64,000 nt of DNA from Bacteroidales bacterium (GCA_024398105.1 JAKSJP010000009.1:1-64000); one strand, 5' to 3'. Shown: positions 40,135-50,062, counted from the stretch's first letter. Translations and numbers: made by a program. Notes: generated by a model from the sequence alone, not told the origin.

Positions 40135-42009
40135 ATGGCAGATAATACTCAGAACATCAGGAATTCCGAAAACTCACGACCTGCAAGAAAGGTCTCGACT
40201 ACAATTAATCCAGACGATGTGCAATTCCTGCAGATGGCACAGGCACATCTCTCGGAGCCAAAGAAATACCATAGGATCGAGCCTGTGACAAGGACAAGCG
40301 ATTACTCGCAGGCTCTTTCATACGAGGTCTATGATCCTCTGTGGATGCTTTCCCGCCAGTGGCAGATGGGTAGGTTCAAAGGCAATGACTGCGGATCTGC
40401 CGTCATCGTCAAGGTCAAGGCGGAGAGGACCAGCATTGACCATGTCGAGATAAACGAGGAGTCAACACCTTTTTCAGCGGACAGGCCTCTGGAGTTCGAT
40501 GTGGAAAAACGCAATGTCCCATTGACTCCTTATGTACGCATCGAGTCTGCGAAACATTATCTGAGAATGCTTCAGAATTCGTCTTCGGACAAGGCTGCCC
40601 TGAAGAAGCTTCAGGATTCTCTCTTGCAATCATATCCTCTGGATGATTTCACAAAATGTGTCGACGCCGACGTCGAGGATCTTGAGGAGCTCAAGCTCAC
40701 AGAGAATGAAGGTCTCAGGAAGCTCTGGGCCGTATATGGACGTCGCATGTTCGACGGCGTGAAGGCATATGAGGACTTCAGGAGAAGAAGTACATCTGCC
40801 CTGCAGCGCCAGTATGTCTCCTGGTTCGAGAAAAAATACAATCCTCTCCCAGCAGGAAGCGAAGGTGCATGGAACGGGCATAAGCTTGGCTATGATGTGA
40901 ATCTTTATGCAGGCAACAGGCTGTCCGCGGAGGACTATGGTAGCGGAAGGCTGTCATGGTATAGCTTTGACAAGGGCCCAGAGTGTGGAGAGAAGAACAC
41001 AGAGACCAAGTATCTTTCGTATCTTCCTGCTCCTGCTTCTTTCAAGGCAGCTCCGAACAGACGTCTGTGGGAGTTTGAGGACAACAAGGTGCAGTTCGGA
41101 AATTTTGCCAACGATGATGTGTCACAGCTTTCCAGCGCAGTCATGATGCAGTATGCGTCCATGTATGGAAACGACTGGCTGGTCGTTCCGCTGGAGACTT
41201 CCCTCGGCACCATCATGTCAGTTGATTCCATAGTAGTCAAGGATACGTTCGGACAGTATGTTTCCATCAAGAGGACTCCTGAGTCTGATACAGAGAATGG
41301 CGAGTCGACATTTGTTGACAGATGGTCGCTCTATACCATTGCCAAGGAGGACGCTTATGTCAAGGGAGACTTCACTACAGACCCTGGTCTGTTGTTCCCG
41401 CCTACAGTCCTCCGTTCTGAGGAGAGTGCGCCTCTTGAGGAAGTTCAGTTCCTGAAAGATGAGATGACGAACATGATCTGGGGAGTTGAGAATACCATTC
41501 CTGACCAGTGCGGAGGAACTTTGGATGGCCGATCATTCTCTGACAAGGTGCTGACAGTCGTCGATGATCAGAAAGGTGAACCGACATCTCCTGAGGAAGA
41601 TGCCGAGTACTCATATCTCATACAGAACAGGGTTCCTCTCAACTGGATTCCATTCCTTCCTCAGAGGATGAAGGGAGAGCATAGAGAGATCATTTTCCGA
41701 AGGGGCCGTATGCCGATCTGGTACAATGGTAAGTACTGTTCGGCACGTCCTTCTACAGACCTGCTTTCTGTAAAGAAGTCTGCAGATGGGAAGGTGGTAC
41801 CGAAATATATCTACGAAGAACAGGTCAATGGCAACGGTGTCAAGGTTGTCAAGACCGCCCAGAGAACCAGATGGGTCATGGGCCAGTCTTACAGTTGGCA
41901 GGGCTACGCCAAGAAGATATCAGGCTATCAGACCAACAGTGGACTCATGTTCGATGAACTTCTTGAAATAGTAAGGAAAGAGAACGAAAGAAATTCAAAA
42001 GAAGAGTAA
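40135..42009 (+). CDS. Large protein of unknown function (DPLWMLSRQWQ-type)
   Basis: A 624-residue soluble protein with the hallmark block DPLWMLSRQWQMGRFKGN followed by CGSAV near residues 68-90. I recall a near-identical motif (DPLWLLARQWQ...GED.GSP) in uncharacterised proteins next to DUF6603 homologs in other phyla. Another strong block is NRVPLNWIPFLPQRM, with REIIFRRGRMP near residue 520. No signal peptide or membrane segment. Its position just before the glycosyltransferase-like gene, with 14 bases between them, suggests shared transcription. The function is unknown. Confidence 0.62.
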   Translation: MADNTQNIRNSENSRPARKVSTTINPDDVQFLQMAQAHLSEPKKYHRIEPVTRTSDYSQALSYEVYDPLWMLSRQWQMGRFKGNDCGSAVIVKVKAERTSIDHVEINEESTPFSADRPLEFDVEKRNVPLTPYVRIESAKHYLRMLQNSSSDKAALKKLQDSLLQSYPLDDFTKCVDADVEDLEELKLTENEGLRKLWAVYGRRMFDGVKAYEDFRRRSTSALQRQYVSWFEKKYNPLPAGSEGAWNGHKLGYDVNLYAGNRLSAEDYGSGRLSWYSFDKGPECGEKNTETKYLSYLPAPASFKAAPNRRLWEFEDNKVQFGNFANDDVSQLSSAVMMQYASMYGNDWLVVPLETSLGTIMSVDSIVVKDTFGQYVSIKRTPESDTENGESTFVDRWSLYTIAKEDAYVKGDFTTDPGLLFPPTVLRSEESAPLEEVQFLKDEMTNMIWGVENTIPDQCGGTLDGRSFSDKVLTVVDDQKGEPTSPEEDAEYSYLIQNRVPLNWIPFLPQRMKGEHREIIFRRGRMPIWYNGKYCSARPSTDLLSVKKSADGKVVPKYIYEEQVNGNGVKVVKTAQRTRWVMGQSYSWQGYAKKISGYQTNSGLMFDELLEIVRKENERNSKEE

Positions 42010-42023
42010 GCCACGAGGTATCG

Positions 42024-42911
42024 ATGACGAAAGCAATTCATATCCTGAGCACGGCTCCTTCCAGGATGAAGGGCAATGACGCATGTCTTCCTCCTCCGTT
42101 CGAGGTTGTGTGCGCGGTCCTTTCTGCCCTGATGTGGAAGAAGCTGAATGGCCCGGTCAAGTTCTACCTGGATACTCCTGCGTATGAGTATTTCAGGCAG
42201 CTTGACATATTGGATGTATGGGATGAGGTGGATACCGATGTGCTCGACAATCTTCCTGACGATATCAGCCCGATCATTTTCTGGGCTTCGTCAAAGTTGC
42301 TGGCTCTCGATGCCGAACCTGCACCGGTAGCCATGATTGATATGGATATCATATTCTGGAAGGATCTGAGCGGAATCTTCAAGGATTCTGAATTGACGGT
42401 CCTTCATAGGGAATATATAAATGACGTCTATCCTCCGAAGGAAGTGCTTAAGACAAGAAGGAATTACGAGTTCGACCCTGACTGGGACTGGACCGTGTGC
42501 CCGACAAATACAGCAATTGCCTACATTAAGGATCAGACTTTCAAGGACTACTACCTGTCCAAGGCAATGGATTTTATGAAAGGGAACCATGACATGCCTA
42601 TGGAGATGGTCTCTCAGATGGTCTTTGCTGAGCAACGTATCCTGGCGATGTGCGCGACCCAGAAGAATATCCGTATCGACAGTCTTATCGAGAATCCTTT
42701 TGATGAGAAGAATGATCTGTTCACTCATCTGTGGGGCGCGAAAGAGACAGCCAGGAAGTATCCTTCACAGGCGGCAGTGCTTGTACAGTCGATGATGGAG
42801 AAGATAAAGGAACTGGACGAAACGGTCCATGACAAGCTTGACAAGGCATTCTTTGGCAAGAAACCTGACATGGAGGCATTGCTGGGACCTCTTGGCCACT
42901 ATGTCGTATAG
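42024..42911 (+). CDS. DxD-containing glycosyltransferase-like protein (DUF6734-like)
   Basis: A 295-residue protein, last in the operon of large proteins. It has a GT-A-like plan: an N-terminal alpha/beta half with KFYLDTPAYEYF, then the metal-binding type motif MIDMDIIFW with Asp106 and Asp108. Around it are VLHREYIN and the later WTVCPTNTAIAYI. It resembles DUF6734 proteins as I recall them, whose function is not established. If active, it would move a sugar from a nucleotide donor to a target, possibly one of the large proteins beside it. It could instead be a catalytically dead relative. Confidence 0.6.
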   Translation: MTKAIHILSTAPSRMKGNDACLPPPFEVVCAVLSALMWKKLNGPVKFYLDTPAYEYFRQLDILDVWDEVDTDVLDNLPDDISPIIFWASSKLLALDAEPAPVAMIDMDIIFWKDLSGIFKDSELTVLHREYINDVYPPKEVLKTRRNYEFDPDWDWTVCPTNTAIAYIKDQTFKDYYLSKAMDFMKGNHDMPMEMVSQMVFAEQRILAMCATQKNIRIDSLIENPFDEKNDLFTHLWGAKETARKYPSQAAVLVQSMMEKIKELDETVHDKLDKAFFGKKPDMEALLGPLGHYVV

Positions 42912-42931
42912 GATATTTGTAAATAATTGTG

Positions 42932-42939
42932 TAGCTTTG
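42932..42939 (+). promoter_or_regulatory. Bacteroidota -7 box for the CE1 esterase
   Basis: TAGCTTTG matches TAnnTTTG, 55 bases upstream of the ATG at 42995. No -33 box at standard spacing was found. Confidence 0.5.
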
Positions 42940-42940
42940 A

Positions 42941-43876
<936 letters not shown>

Positions 43877-43885
43877 ATACCATAG

Positions 43886-43915
43886 GGAGCCATCGCCTGA
43901 GCGGTGGCTCCGTTT
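43886..43915 (+). terminator. Terminator-like hairpin after the CE1 esterase
   Basis: GGAGCCA (43886-43892) pairs with TGGCTCC (43905-43911), with an inner CGC/GCG stem and a short GTTT tail. The T tract is weak. Confidence 0.55.
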
Positions 43916-43934
43916 CGAATAGAATACACTCACC

Positions 43935-45134
43935 ATGAAAAGAATTCTTTCAACAGTATCCCTGATCGCCCTTTCGCTTGCCCTTTGCGCATCTGCGTCG
44001 GCAAAGAAGGACAAGTGGGTCACGACCTGGGCGACGGCAGTCCAGAAGGCCGAGCCGCACAACACGGCACCGGACCCTTACCTCGCAGACAATTCGTTCC
44101 GTCAGATAATCCAGACCTCGATCGCCGGCAAGGAACTCCGTCTCCACCTCTCCAACATCTTCAATGAGGACGCTACCGAGATCAAGGGTGTCGAGATCGC
44201 AGTAGCAAAGACCATGGGATCCTCTCCTGAGATCGACGAGTCTACGACTGTCGCTCTCACTTTCGGGGGAAAGAGTTCTGTGACCATGGAGGCAGGTTCT
44301 GCAGTGGTGTCCGACCCTGTTAAGTTCAAGACAGGCGAAAGGACCAATCTCGCCATCACAATACACTATGGCTCGATTTCCAGGACCACCCTCACCAGCC
44401 ACCCTGGTTCCCGTACGACCTCCTACATCGCCAAGGGCAATACCAGCGATTTCTCTTCGCCTGCAGCGAAGACTGACCATTGGTACACCATCGCGTCCAT
44501 CGATGTCATCCCTGTGAAGAAGGCGGCTTCGATCTGCGTCCTCGGTGACTCTATCACCGACGGCCGTGGTACCACTACAAACGGACAGGACCGCTGGACC
44601 GACCAGCTCTCGAGGAATCTTCTGGCAAATGGAAAGAACCTCAGCGTGCTCAACTTCGGTCTGGGTGGAAACTGCATCCTCCGCGGAGGTCTCGGACCTA
44701 CAGCGAAGAGCAGATACGAGCGTGACCTCTTCGGCCAGTGCGGTGTGAAGTACGTCATCCTTTTCGAGGGTGTCAACGACCTCGGTGGCTCACGCGACGC
44801 GATGCAGACCGCCGAAGACATCAAGAAAGTATGGCAGGAGATCGCGGACAAGGCTCATGAGCGTGGCATCAAGGTGTTCGGCGCGACCGTCACTCCTTTC
44901 AAGGGCAACAACTACAGCAGAGGTAACCATGAGGAAGGCCGTGCTGCTCTCAACGAATGGATCCGTACCAGCGGCGTCTTCGACGGCGTCATCGACTTCG
45001 ATGCCATGGTAAGAGACACCGAGGATCCCCTCAGGCTCGATCCTTCATTCCTCTTCGAGAACGACTGGCTCCATCTCAATGCCAAGGGCTATGAGAAGAT
45101 GGGCAAGGGCATAGACCTGAAATTATTCGACTAA
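43935..45134 (+). CDS. SGNH/GDSL-type secreted esterase
   Basis: A 399-residue secreted esterase of the SGNH hydrolase fold with a signal peptide cut near CASASA. Residues about 30-190 form an N-terminal beta domain; the hydrolase domain begins at VLGDSITDG with nucleophile Ser206. The block-II Gly is in NFGLGG and the block-III Asn in FEGVNDLG. The closing Asp377-x-x-His380 dyad is in NDWLHLNAKGYEKMG. Such two-domain enzymes remove acetyl or similar acyl groups from plant polysaccharides. It lies 17 bases before a GH3 gene and may be co-transcribed with it. Confidence 0.85.
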   Translation: MKRILSTVSLIALSLALCASASAKKDKWVTTWATAVQKAEPHNTAPDPYLADNSFRQIIQTSIAGKELRLHLSNIFNEDATEIKGVEIAVAKTMGSSPEIDESTTVALTFGGKSSVTMEAGSAVVSDPVKFKTGERTNLAITIHYGSISRTTLTSHPGSRTTSYIAKGNTSDFSSPAAKTDHWYTIASIDVIPVKKAASICVLGDSITDGRGTTTNGQDRWTDQLSRNLLANGKNLSVLNFGLGGNCILRGGLGPTAKSRYERDLFGQCGVKYVILFEGVNDLGGSRDAMQTAEDIKKVWQEIADKAHERGIKVFGATVTPFKGNNYSRGNHEEGRAALNEWIRTSGVFDGVIDFDAMVRDTEDPLRLDPSFLFENDWLHLNAKGYEKMGKGIDLKLFD

Positions 45135-45151
45135 ACCAAAATAGTACTGTT

Positions 45152-47791
45152 ATGTTTAAGCTTACTAAGAATCTTGGAATCGTAGCAGCTTCAATTCTGC
45201 TTCTCGCTTCCTGCGGAGGAAACTCTTACGAGTATCCATTCCAGAATCCTAAGCTCTCTATCGATGAGAGAGTAGAGGATCTCCTGAGCCGTCTTACTCC
45301 TGAGGACAAGATCGGTCTCATGATGAACGGTTCGACATCAGTCGACAACCTTGGCATCCCTGCCTACAACTGGTGGAGTGAGGCTTGCCATGGTATCTGC
45401 GCACCAGGCGCTACTGTCTATCCACAGGCAATCGCCCTCGCTGCTACATTCGATGCTGACCAGCAGCTCGCAATCTACGAGACCGTCTCTGACGAGGCCC
45501 GTGCAAGATGGAACACCACTGACCATGAGCAGTTCGGCAAGACAACCGCTACAGGCGGTATCTGGAACCAGGGTCTTTCTTTCTGGTGTCCTAACATCAA
45601 TATCTTCCGTGACCCAAGATGGGGCCGTGGACAGGAGACAAACGGTGAGGACCCATTCCTCTCAGCAGTCATGGGCTCACAGGTCGTAAAGGGTATGCAG
45701 GGCAACGATCCTAAGTATCTCAAGACCCACGCCTGCGCAAAGCACTACGCAGTACACTCAGGCCCTGAGAAGGACCGCCACAGATATGACGCAGTGGTTT
45801 CAATGAGAGACCTCTGGGATACATACCTCTCAGCATTCAAGGTGCTCGTGAAGGACGCCAAGGTGCAGGAAGTCATGTGTGCATACAACAGATATGAGGG
45901 CGAGCCTTGCTGCGGCAGCGGCCGTCTTCTTACCGATATCCTCCGCGACAAGTGGGGCTATGACGATCTCATCGTCTCTGACTGCGGCGCTATCAACAAC
46001 TTCTATACAAAGGGTCAGCACGAGACTCATCCAGACGCAGCTACCGCATCTGCTGACGCAGTCCTCGTAGGTACTGACATCGAGTGCGGTACAAGCTACA
46101 CCCACCTCGTAGAAAGCCTCGAGAAGGGTCTCATCAAGGAGACTGACCTCGATGTGTCTGTACGTCGTATCCTCCGCGCACGTTTCGAGCTCGGTATGCA
46201 TGATCCTAAGTCTATGGACCCTTGGGCAAACCTCGGTGCTGACGACATCTCAAGCGAGGCTCACCATCAGCTCGCGATCAAGGCTGCACGCGAGTCTATC
46301 GTCCTTCTCAAGAACAACGGTACACTCCCTCTCGCAAAGAACCTCAAGATCGCTGTCGTAGGTCCTAACGCAGACGACGCTTCTATGCAGAACGGTAACT
46401 ACAGCGGTACTCCTACCGCAGAGCATACCCTCTCTATCATCGACGCTATCCGCAAGGCTGCCCCAGGTGCACAGATCACCTTCGACAAGGTCTGCGAGCT
46501 CGTTGACCCATATCTCACAATCAACCGCCTCACCTCTCTCAACGAGGGCAAGGGTCTCCACGCTGAGTACTTCAACAACCAGAAGTTCGAAGGTGCTGCA
46601 GTCGCATCTGCAGACTACGCAGAGGCTATCAGCCTCCGTACCATGGGTGACTACCGTTTCGCTGAGGGCGTGAACGCAACTGACTTCTCTGCAAAGTACA
46701 CCGGAAGCTTCACAGCTGACTACACAGGTGACATGTTCTACCTCCTCAATGCACAGGGTGCTGTCGTCCTCAAGGTGAACGGCAAGGAGATCGTGAACGC
46801 TGCCGAGAACCCTAACGCAAGAAGAGGCCGTGGCAACCAGGTTCCTACAACCAAGTTCCCTGTAGTCAAGGGCCAGACCTACAATGTCGAGCTTACCTAC
46901 AGCAAGAGCAACGAGGGTAACGCATTCATCAACTTCAACCTCTGCGAGCGCAGGCTTCCTGACTACCAGGCAGCAGCCGCAAAGGCTAAGGATGCTGACG
47001 TGATCGTAGTGGTAGGTGGTCTCTCAGCCCGTCTCGAGGGTGAGGAGATGCCAGTCAACTTCGACGGTTTCGACGGTGGTGACCGTACAAGGATCGAGCT
47101 TCCTGCAACCCAGAAGCAGCTCCTCGCTGCAATGGATGCTACAGGCAAGCCAGTCGTATTCGTTAACTGCTCAGGTTCAGCAATCGCATTCGCTGACGTT
47201 GAGAACCAGTATGACGCACTCATCCAGGCATGGTACGGCGGTGAGGGTGCAGGTATCGCACTTGCAGACGTCCTCTTCGGCGACTACAACCCTGCAGGCC
47301 GTCTCCCTGTCACATTCTACGCTTCTACAGACCAGCTTCCTGATTTCTATGACTACAGCATGAACGAGCGTACATACCGCTACTTCACAGGCAAGCCTCT
47401 CTACGCATTCGGCTACGGTCTCAGCTACACCACATTCTCATACGGTGACGCTAAGCTCTCAAAGACTTCTGTAAAGGCTGACGCAGTAGACGTTGACGTT
47501 ACTGTTCCTGTAAGCAACACAGGTAGCCGTGACGGTGACGAGGTCGTCCAGATCTACATCAAGGCCCTCAACAACCCTGACGCTCCTATCAAGTCCCTCG
47601 AGGGCTTCAAGAGAGTCAACATCAAGGCCGGTGCTACAACTGACGTCACAATCAAGCTCTCTGCAGGTGCATTCGAGTTCTACGATGAGGCTATCGATGA
47701 GCTTTCAGTAAAGGCTGGCAAGTACCAGATCCTCGTGGGCAGCTCTTCAAATGACTCAGATCTCAAGGCCTACGACTTCGAGGTCATCTAA
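45152..47791 (+). CDS. GH3 family glycosidase lipoprotein with PA14 insert (copy 2)
   Basis: An 879-residue paralog of the GH3 at 18070 with the same order of domains: TIM barrel, alpha/beta sandwich, PA14-like insert (starting LNEGKGLHAEYFNN) and Fn3-like C-terminus. The lipobox is LLASC (Cys21). The nucleophile is in IVSDCGA (Asp277). The block RWGRGQETNGEDP is conserved. Codon choice is strongly biased, as in the other copy, which suggests high expression. Beta-xylosidase or beta-glucosidase activity is probable; the two copies may prefer different oligomers. Confidence 0.93.
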   Translation: MFKLTKNLGIVAASILLLASCGGNSYEYPFQNPKLSIDERVEDLLSRLTPEDKIGLMMNGSTSVDNLGIPAYNWWSEACHGICAPGATVYPQAIALAATFDADQQLAIYETVSDEARARWNTTDHEQFGKTTATGGIWNQGLSFWCPNINIFRDPRWGRGQETNGEDPFLSAVMGSQVVKGMQGNDPKYLKTHACAKHYAVHSGPEKDRHRYDAVVSMRDLWDTYLSAFKVLVKDAKVQEVMCAYNRYEGEPCCGSGRLLTDILRDKWGYDDLIVSDCGAINNFYTKGQHETHPDAATASADAVLVGTDIECGTSYTHLVESLEKGLIKETDLDVSVRRILRARFELGMHDPKSMDPWANLGADDISSEAHHQLAIKAARESIVLLKNNGTLPLAKNLKIAVVGPNADDASMQNGNYSGTPTAEHTLSIIDAIRKAAPGAQITFDKVCELVDPYLTINRLTSLNEGKGLHAEYFNNQKFEGAAVASADYAEAISLRTMGDYRFAEGVNATDFSAKYTGSFTADYTGDMFYLLNAQGAVVLKVNGKEIVNAAENPNARRGRGNQVPTTKFPVVKGQTYNVELTYSKSNEGNAFINFNLCERRLPDYQAAAAKAKDADVIVVVGGLSARLEGEEMPVNFDGFDGGDRTRIELPATQKQLLAAMDATGKPVVFVNCSGSAIAFADVENQYDALIQAWYGGEGAGIALADVLFGDYNPAGRLPVTFYASTDQLPDFYDYSMNERTYRYFTGKPLYAFGYGLSYTTFSYGDAKLSKTSVKADAVDVDVTVPVSNTGSRDGDEVVQIYIKALNNPDAPIKSLEGFKRVNIKAGATTDVTIKLSAGAFEFYDEAIDELSVKAGKYQILVGSSSNDSDLKAYDFEVI

Positions 47792-47797
47792 TCGCGT

Positions 47798-48089
47798 ATG
47801 ATGAAGAAATTCATGGCAGCTCTTCTGATCCTACCATAGTAAGCGTGGAGGGCGGAAAGGTCCAGGGCGTCGAGACAGAGATCCCTGGAGTATGTGGATC
47901 CACGGCGGCGCATATACAGGTGGCTGGGGCTATGAGATCGAGTTCGACGGCAAGGAGTGGGCAAATAAGGACGTAGTCCTCGTCACCATCAACTACCGTC
48001 TCGGAATCTTCGGTTTCATGGTACATCCTCTCCTGTCCGCAGAGAATCCTCAGGGCATGTCAGGAAACTACGGTACAGCTCCCAGATAG
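47798..48089 (+). pseudogene. Decayed type-B carboxylesterase
   Basis: Remains of a carboxylesterase/para-nitrobenzyl-esterase gene in three frames. ATG 47798 opens a signal-like MMKKFMAALLILP and stops at once. A second frame reads DPTIVSVEGGKVQGVETEIP, the standard N-terminal strand of the family. A third frame reads MWIHGGAYTGG, then VTINYRLGIFGFM and GNYG, the oxyanion-hole region, and then runs into non-matching sequence. Two internal deletions and loss of the region encoding the catalytic Ser, Glu and His explain this. It follows the GH3 gene by six bases. Confidence 0.8.
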
Positions 48090-48102
48090 AAATATTCTTG
48101 TT

Positions 48103-48149
48103 CCGGTTGTTGCAAAAGGATTGATTTTCCTTTGTAGCAACCGGATTTT
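48103..48149 (+). terminator. Inverted repeat before the PurF-like gene
   Basis: CCGGTTGTTGCAAAAGGA pairs imperfectly with TCCTTTGTAGCAACCGG (right arm ends at 48144), followed by ATTTT. It may end transcription from the GH3 side. It overlaps the -33 box of the next promoter, so it could also be an operator. Confidence 0.55.
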
Positions 48150-48161
48150 AAATTACCTTTG
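48131..48161 (+). promoter_or_regulatory. Bacteroidota promoter for the PurF-like gene
   Basis: TTTG (48131-48134) and TACCTTTG (48154-48161) are separated by 19 bases, the ideal -33/-7 arrangement. The -7 box is 26 bases upstream of the ATG at 48188. Confidence 0.8.
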
Positions 48162-48187
48162 TGCCCGTTAGTTAACGAGTCTTACAT

Positions 48188-49621
48188 ATGGGTGGATTAT
48201 TCGGAACCATTGCAAAGGAAAAACCTTGCACCACTGATCTGTTCTACGGAACGGACTATCATTCGCACCTTGGTACCCGCCGCGCCGGAATGGCTACCTT
48301 CAGCAAAGAAGAGGGATTCTTCAGAAGCATCCACAGCCTTGAAAGTTCATATTTCAGAACCAAGTTCGAGCCGGAACTTCCAAAGTTCAAGGGAAACTCA
48401 GGAATCGGTGTGATCAGCGATACTGATGCTCAGCCTCTCCTCATGAATTCGCATCTTGGCAAGTTCGCTATCGTCACAGTCGCGAAGATCAACAACCAGG
48501 AAGGCATCTCCAAGCGTCTTCTTGAGATGAACCTGCCTTTGAGCGAGTTCAGCAGCGGAAAGATCAACCCTACAGAGCTTGTGTCTCTCATCATCATCCA
48601 GGGAAAGAATTTCGTAGATGGTATAGAGAAGGTCTATGACATAGTCAAGGGCTCGTGCACAATGCTCCTCCTTACCGAGGACGGCATCATAGCTGCACGT
48701 GACAGCTGGGGACGTACACCTATCGTGATCGGAAAGAAGGACGGTGCCTATGCAATCGCAAGTGAGACTACCGCTTTCTCGAACCTCGGATATGAGATCG
48801 AGCATTTCATCGGTCCTGGTGAGATCGTCAAGGTGACCGCCGATGGTTACGAGATCCTCCGCAAGGCAAACAAGCATATGCAGGTCTGCTCATTCCTCTG
48901 GATCTACTACGGTTTCCCTACAAGTGTCTACGAGGGCAAGAACGTAGAGGATATGAGAAACACCAGCGGTGTGCTCATGGGCCAGTCAGATGATACTGAT
49001 GTAGACTGCGCCTGCGGAATCCCGGACAGTGGTATCGGTATGGCTATCGGCTATGCAGAAGGCCACAAGGTCCCTTACAAGAGAGCATTCAGCAAATATA
49101 CTCCAACCTGGCCAAGGTCGTTCATGCCTTCAAACCAGACCATGCGTGACCTCGTAGCCAAGATGAAGCTCATCCCTAACAAGGCTATCCTTGACGGCAA
49201 GAAGGTGCTCTTCTGCGACGACAGCATCGTCCGCGGAACCCAGCTCAGGGACAGCACGAAGCTTCTCCACAGCCTTGGAGCCAAGGAAGTCCACATGCGT
49301 ATCGCATGTCCTCCTCTGACCTATGCGTGTCCGTTCATCAACTTCTCTGCAAGCAAGAGCGAACTTGAGCTCATCACCCGTCGTGTCATCCGTGACTTCG
49401 AGGGCGATTCAGACAAGAATGTCGAGGCTTATGCGACTACCGGTTCTCCTGAGTACAACAGGATGGTGGCAGAAATCGCGAAGAGACTGAATCTGGACTC
49501 ACTCAAGTACAGTACTCTCGAGTCAATCATCGAGGCTATCGGCCTTCCTAAGTGCGACGTATGTACCCACTGCTTCGACGGTAGTTCATTCTATACCCTC
49601 GAGCAGAAGAACGAGCAGTAA
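48188..49621 (+). CDS. PurF-family amidophosphoribosyltransferase paralog lacking the N-terminal Cys
   Basis: A 477-residue class-II amidotransferase-like protein. The phosphoribosyltransferase domain holds the PRPP loop VLFCDDSIVRGTQL and fits glutamine PRPP amidotransferase. The N-terminal glutaminase domain has lost its nucleophile: PurF starts Met-Cys-Gly, here it is Met-Gly-Gly. The domain is otherwise well preserved (SHLGTRRAGMAT, NSHLGKFAIVTVA, GSCTMLLLTEDGIIAARDSWGRTP). I recall this MGG variant as a second copy in many Bacteroidota, so it is not decay. It may use ammonia, or regulate or replace the true PurF, which is not in the window. Three Cys in the last 20 residues (CDVCTHCF) could bind a metal. 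Confidence 0.82.
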   Translation: MGGLFGTIAKEKPCTTDLFYGTDYHSHLGTRRAGMATFSKEEGFFRSIHSLESSYFRTKFEPELPKFKGNSGIGVISDTDAQPLLMNSHLGKFAIVTVAKINNQEGISKRLLEMNLPLSEFSSGKINPTELVSLIIIQGKNFVDGIEKVYDIVKGSCTMLLLTEDGIIAARDSWGRTPIVIGKKDGAYAIASETTAFSNLGYEIEHFIGPGEIVKVTADGYEILRKANKHMQVCSFLWIYYGFPTSVYEGKNVEDMRNTSGVLMGQSDDTDVDCACGIPDSGIGMAIGYAEGHKVPYKRAFSKYTPTWPRSFMPSNQTMRDLVAKMKLIPNKAILDGKKVLFCDDSIVRGTQLRDSTKLLHSLGAKEVHMRIACPPLTYACPFINFSASKSELELITRRVIRDFEGDSDKNVEAYATTGSPEYNRMVAEIAKRLNLDSLKYSTLESIIEAIGLPKCDVCTHCFDGSSFYTLEQKNEQ

Positions 49622-49630
49622 GTCGGTTTC

Positions 49631-50053
49631 CTACTTCTTATGGATATAGTTGCCTGACCAGAGAATAAGGATCGAGGCAACTGTGACTGCACCTGCGGTG
49701 AGGATCATTCCTACACCGACGGCTATGCCGATCGCTGCAGTCATGAAGATACAGGTGGCGGTGGTCAGTCCTGACACACCGTCATGTGTCTTGATGATGA
49801 GGCCGGCTCCGATGAAACCGATGCCGGTGAGTATCTGTGCGGCGAGACGTGCCGGATCTCCGTTATGGAGGTCCATGTTGGCCTGGCAGATATAGATCGA
49901 AGCCAAGGTCGCGAGAGTCGAACCAAGGCAGATGAGCATGAAGGTCCTGATTCCTGCTGGGTGCTTATGAATCATTCTTTCTATGCCGATCATTCCTCCG
50001 AAAAGGAGACTGAATCCTAATCTTACCAATGCTATAGTCTCTGTGATTTCCAT
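49631..50053 (-). CDS. MgtC/SapB family membrane protein
   Basis: A 140-residue inner-membrane protein with four hydrophobic helices and the MgtC-type blocks LLFGGMIGIER, AGIRTFMLICLG and ILTGIGFIGAG. The start is set at the ATG at 50053 (MEITETIALVR), because a TATATTTG promoter box lies just upstream and overlaps the longer start. MgtC proteins affect magnesium, phosphate or membrane energy balance; the role here is open. It is convergent with the PurF-like gene (9 bases between stops). Confidence 0.82.
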   Translation of the reverse strand: MEITETIALVRLGFSLLFGGMIGIERMIHKHPAGIRTFMLICLGSTLATLASIYICQANMDLHNGDPARLAAQILTGIGFIGAGLIIKTHDGVSGLTTATCIFMTAAIGIAVGVGMILTAGAVTVASILILWSGNYIHKK

Positions 50054-50062
50054 AACCGATTT

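Noticed and set aside
23957..42911. Prophage, tailocin or contractile injection system
   Set aside because: No sheath, tube, baseplate, ATPase, capsid, portal or integrase protein was recognised, and flanking attachment sites were not found.
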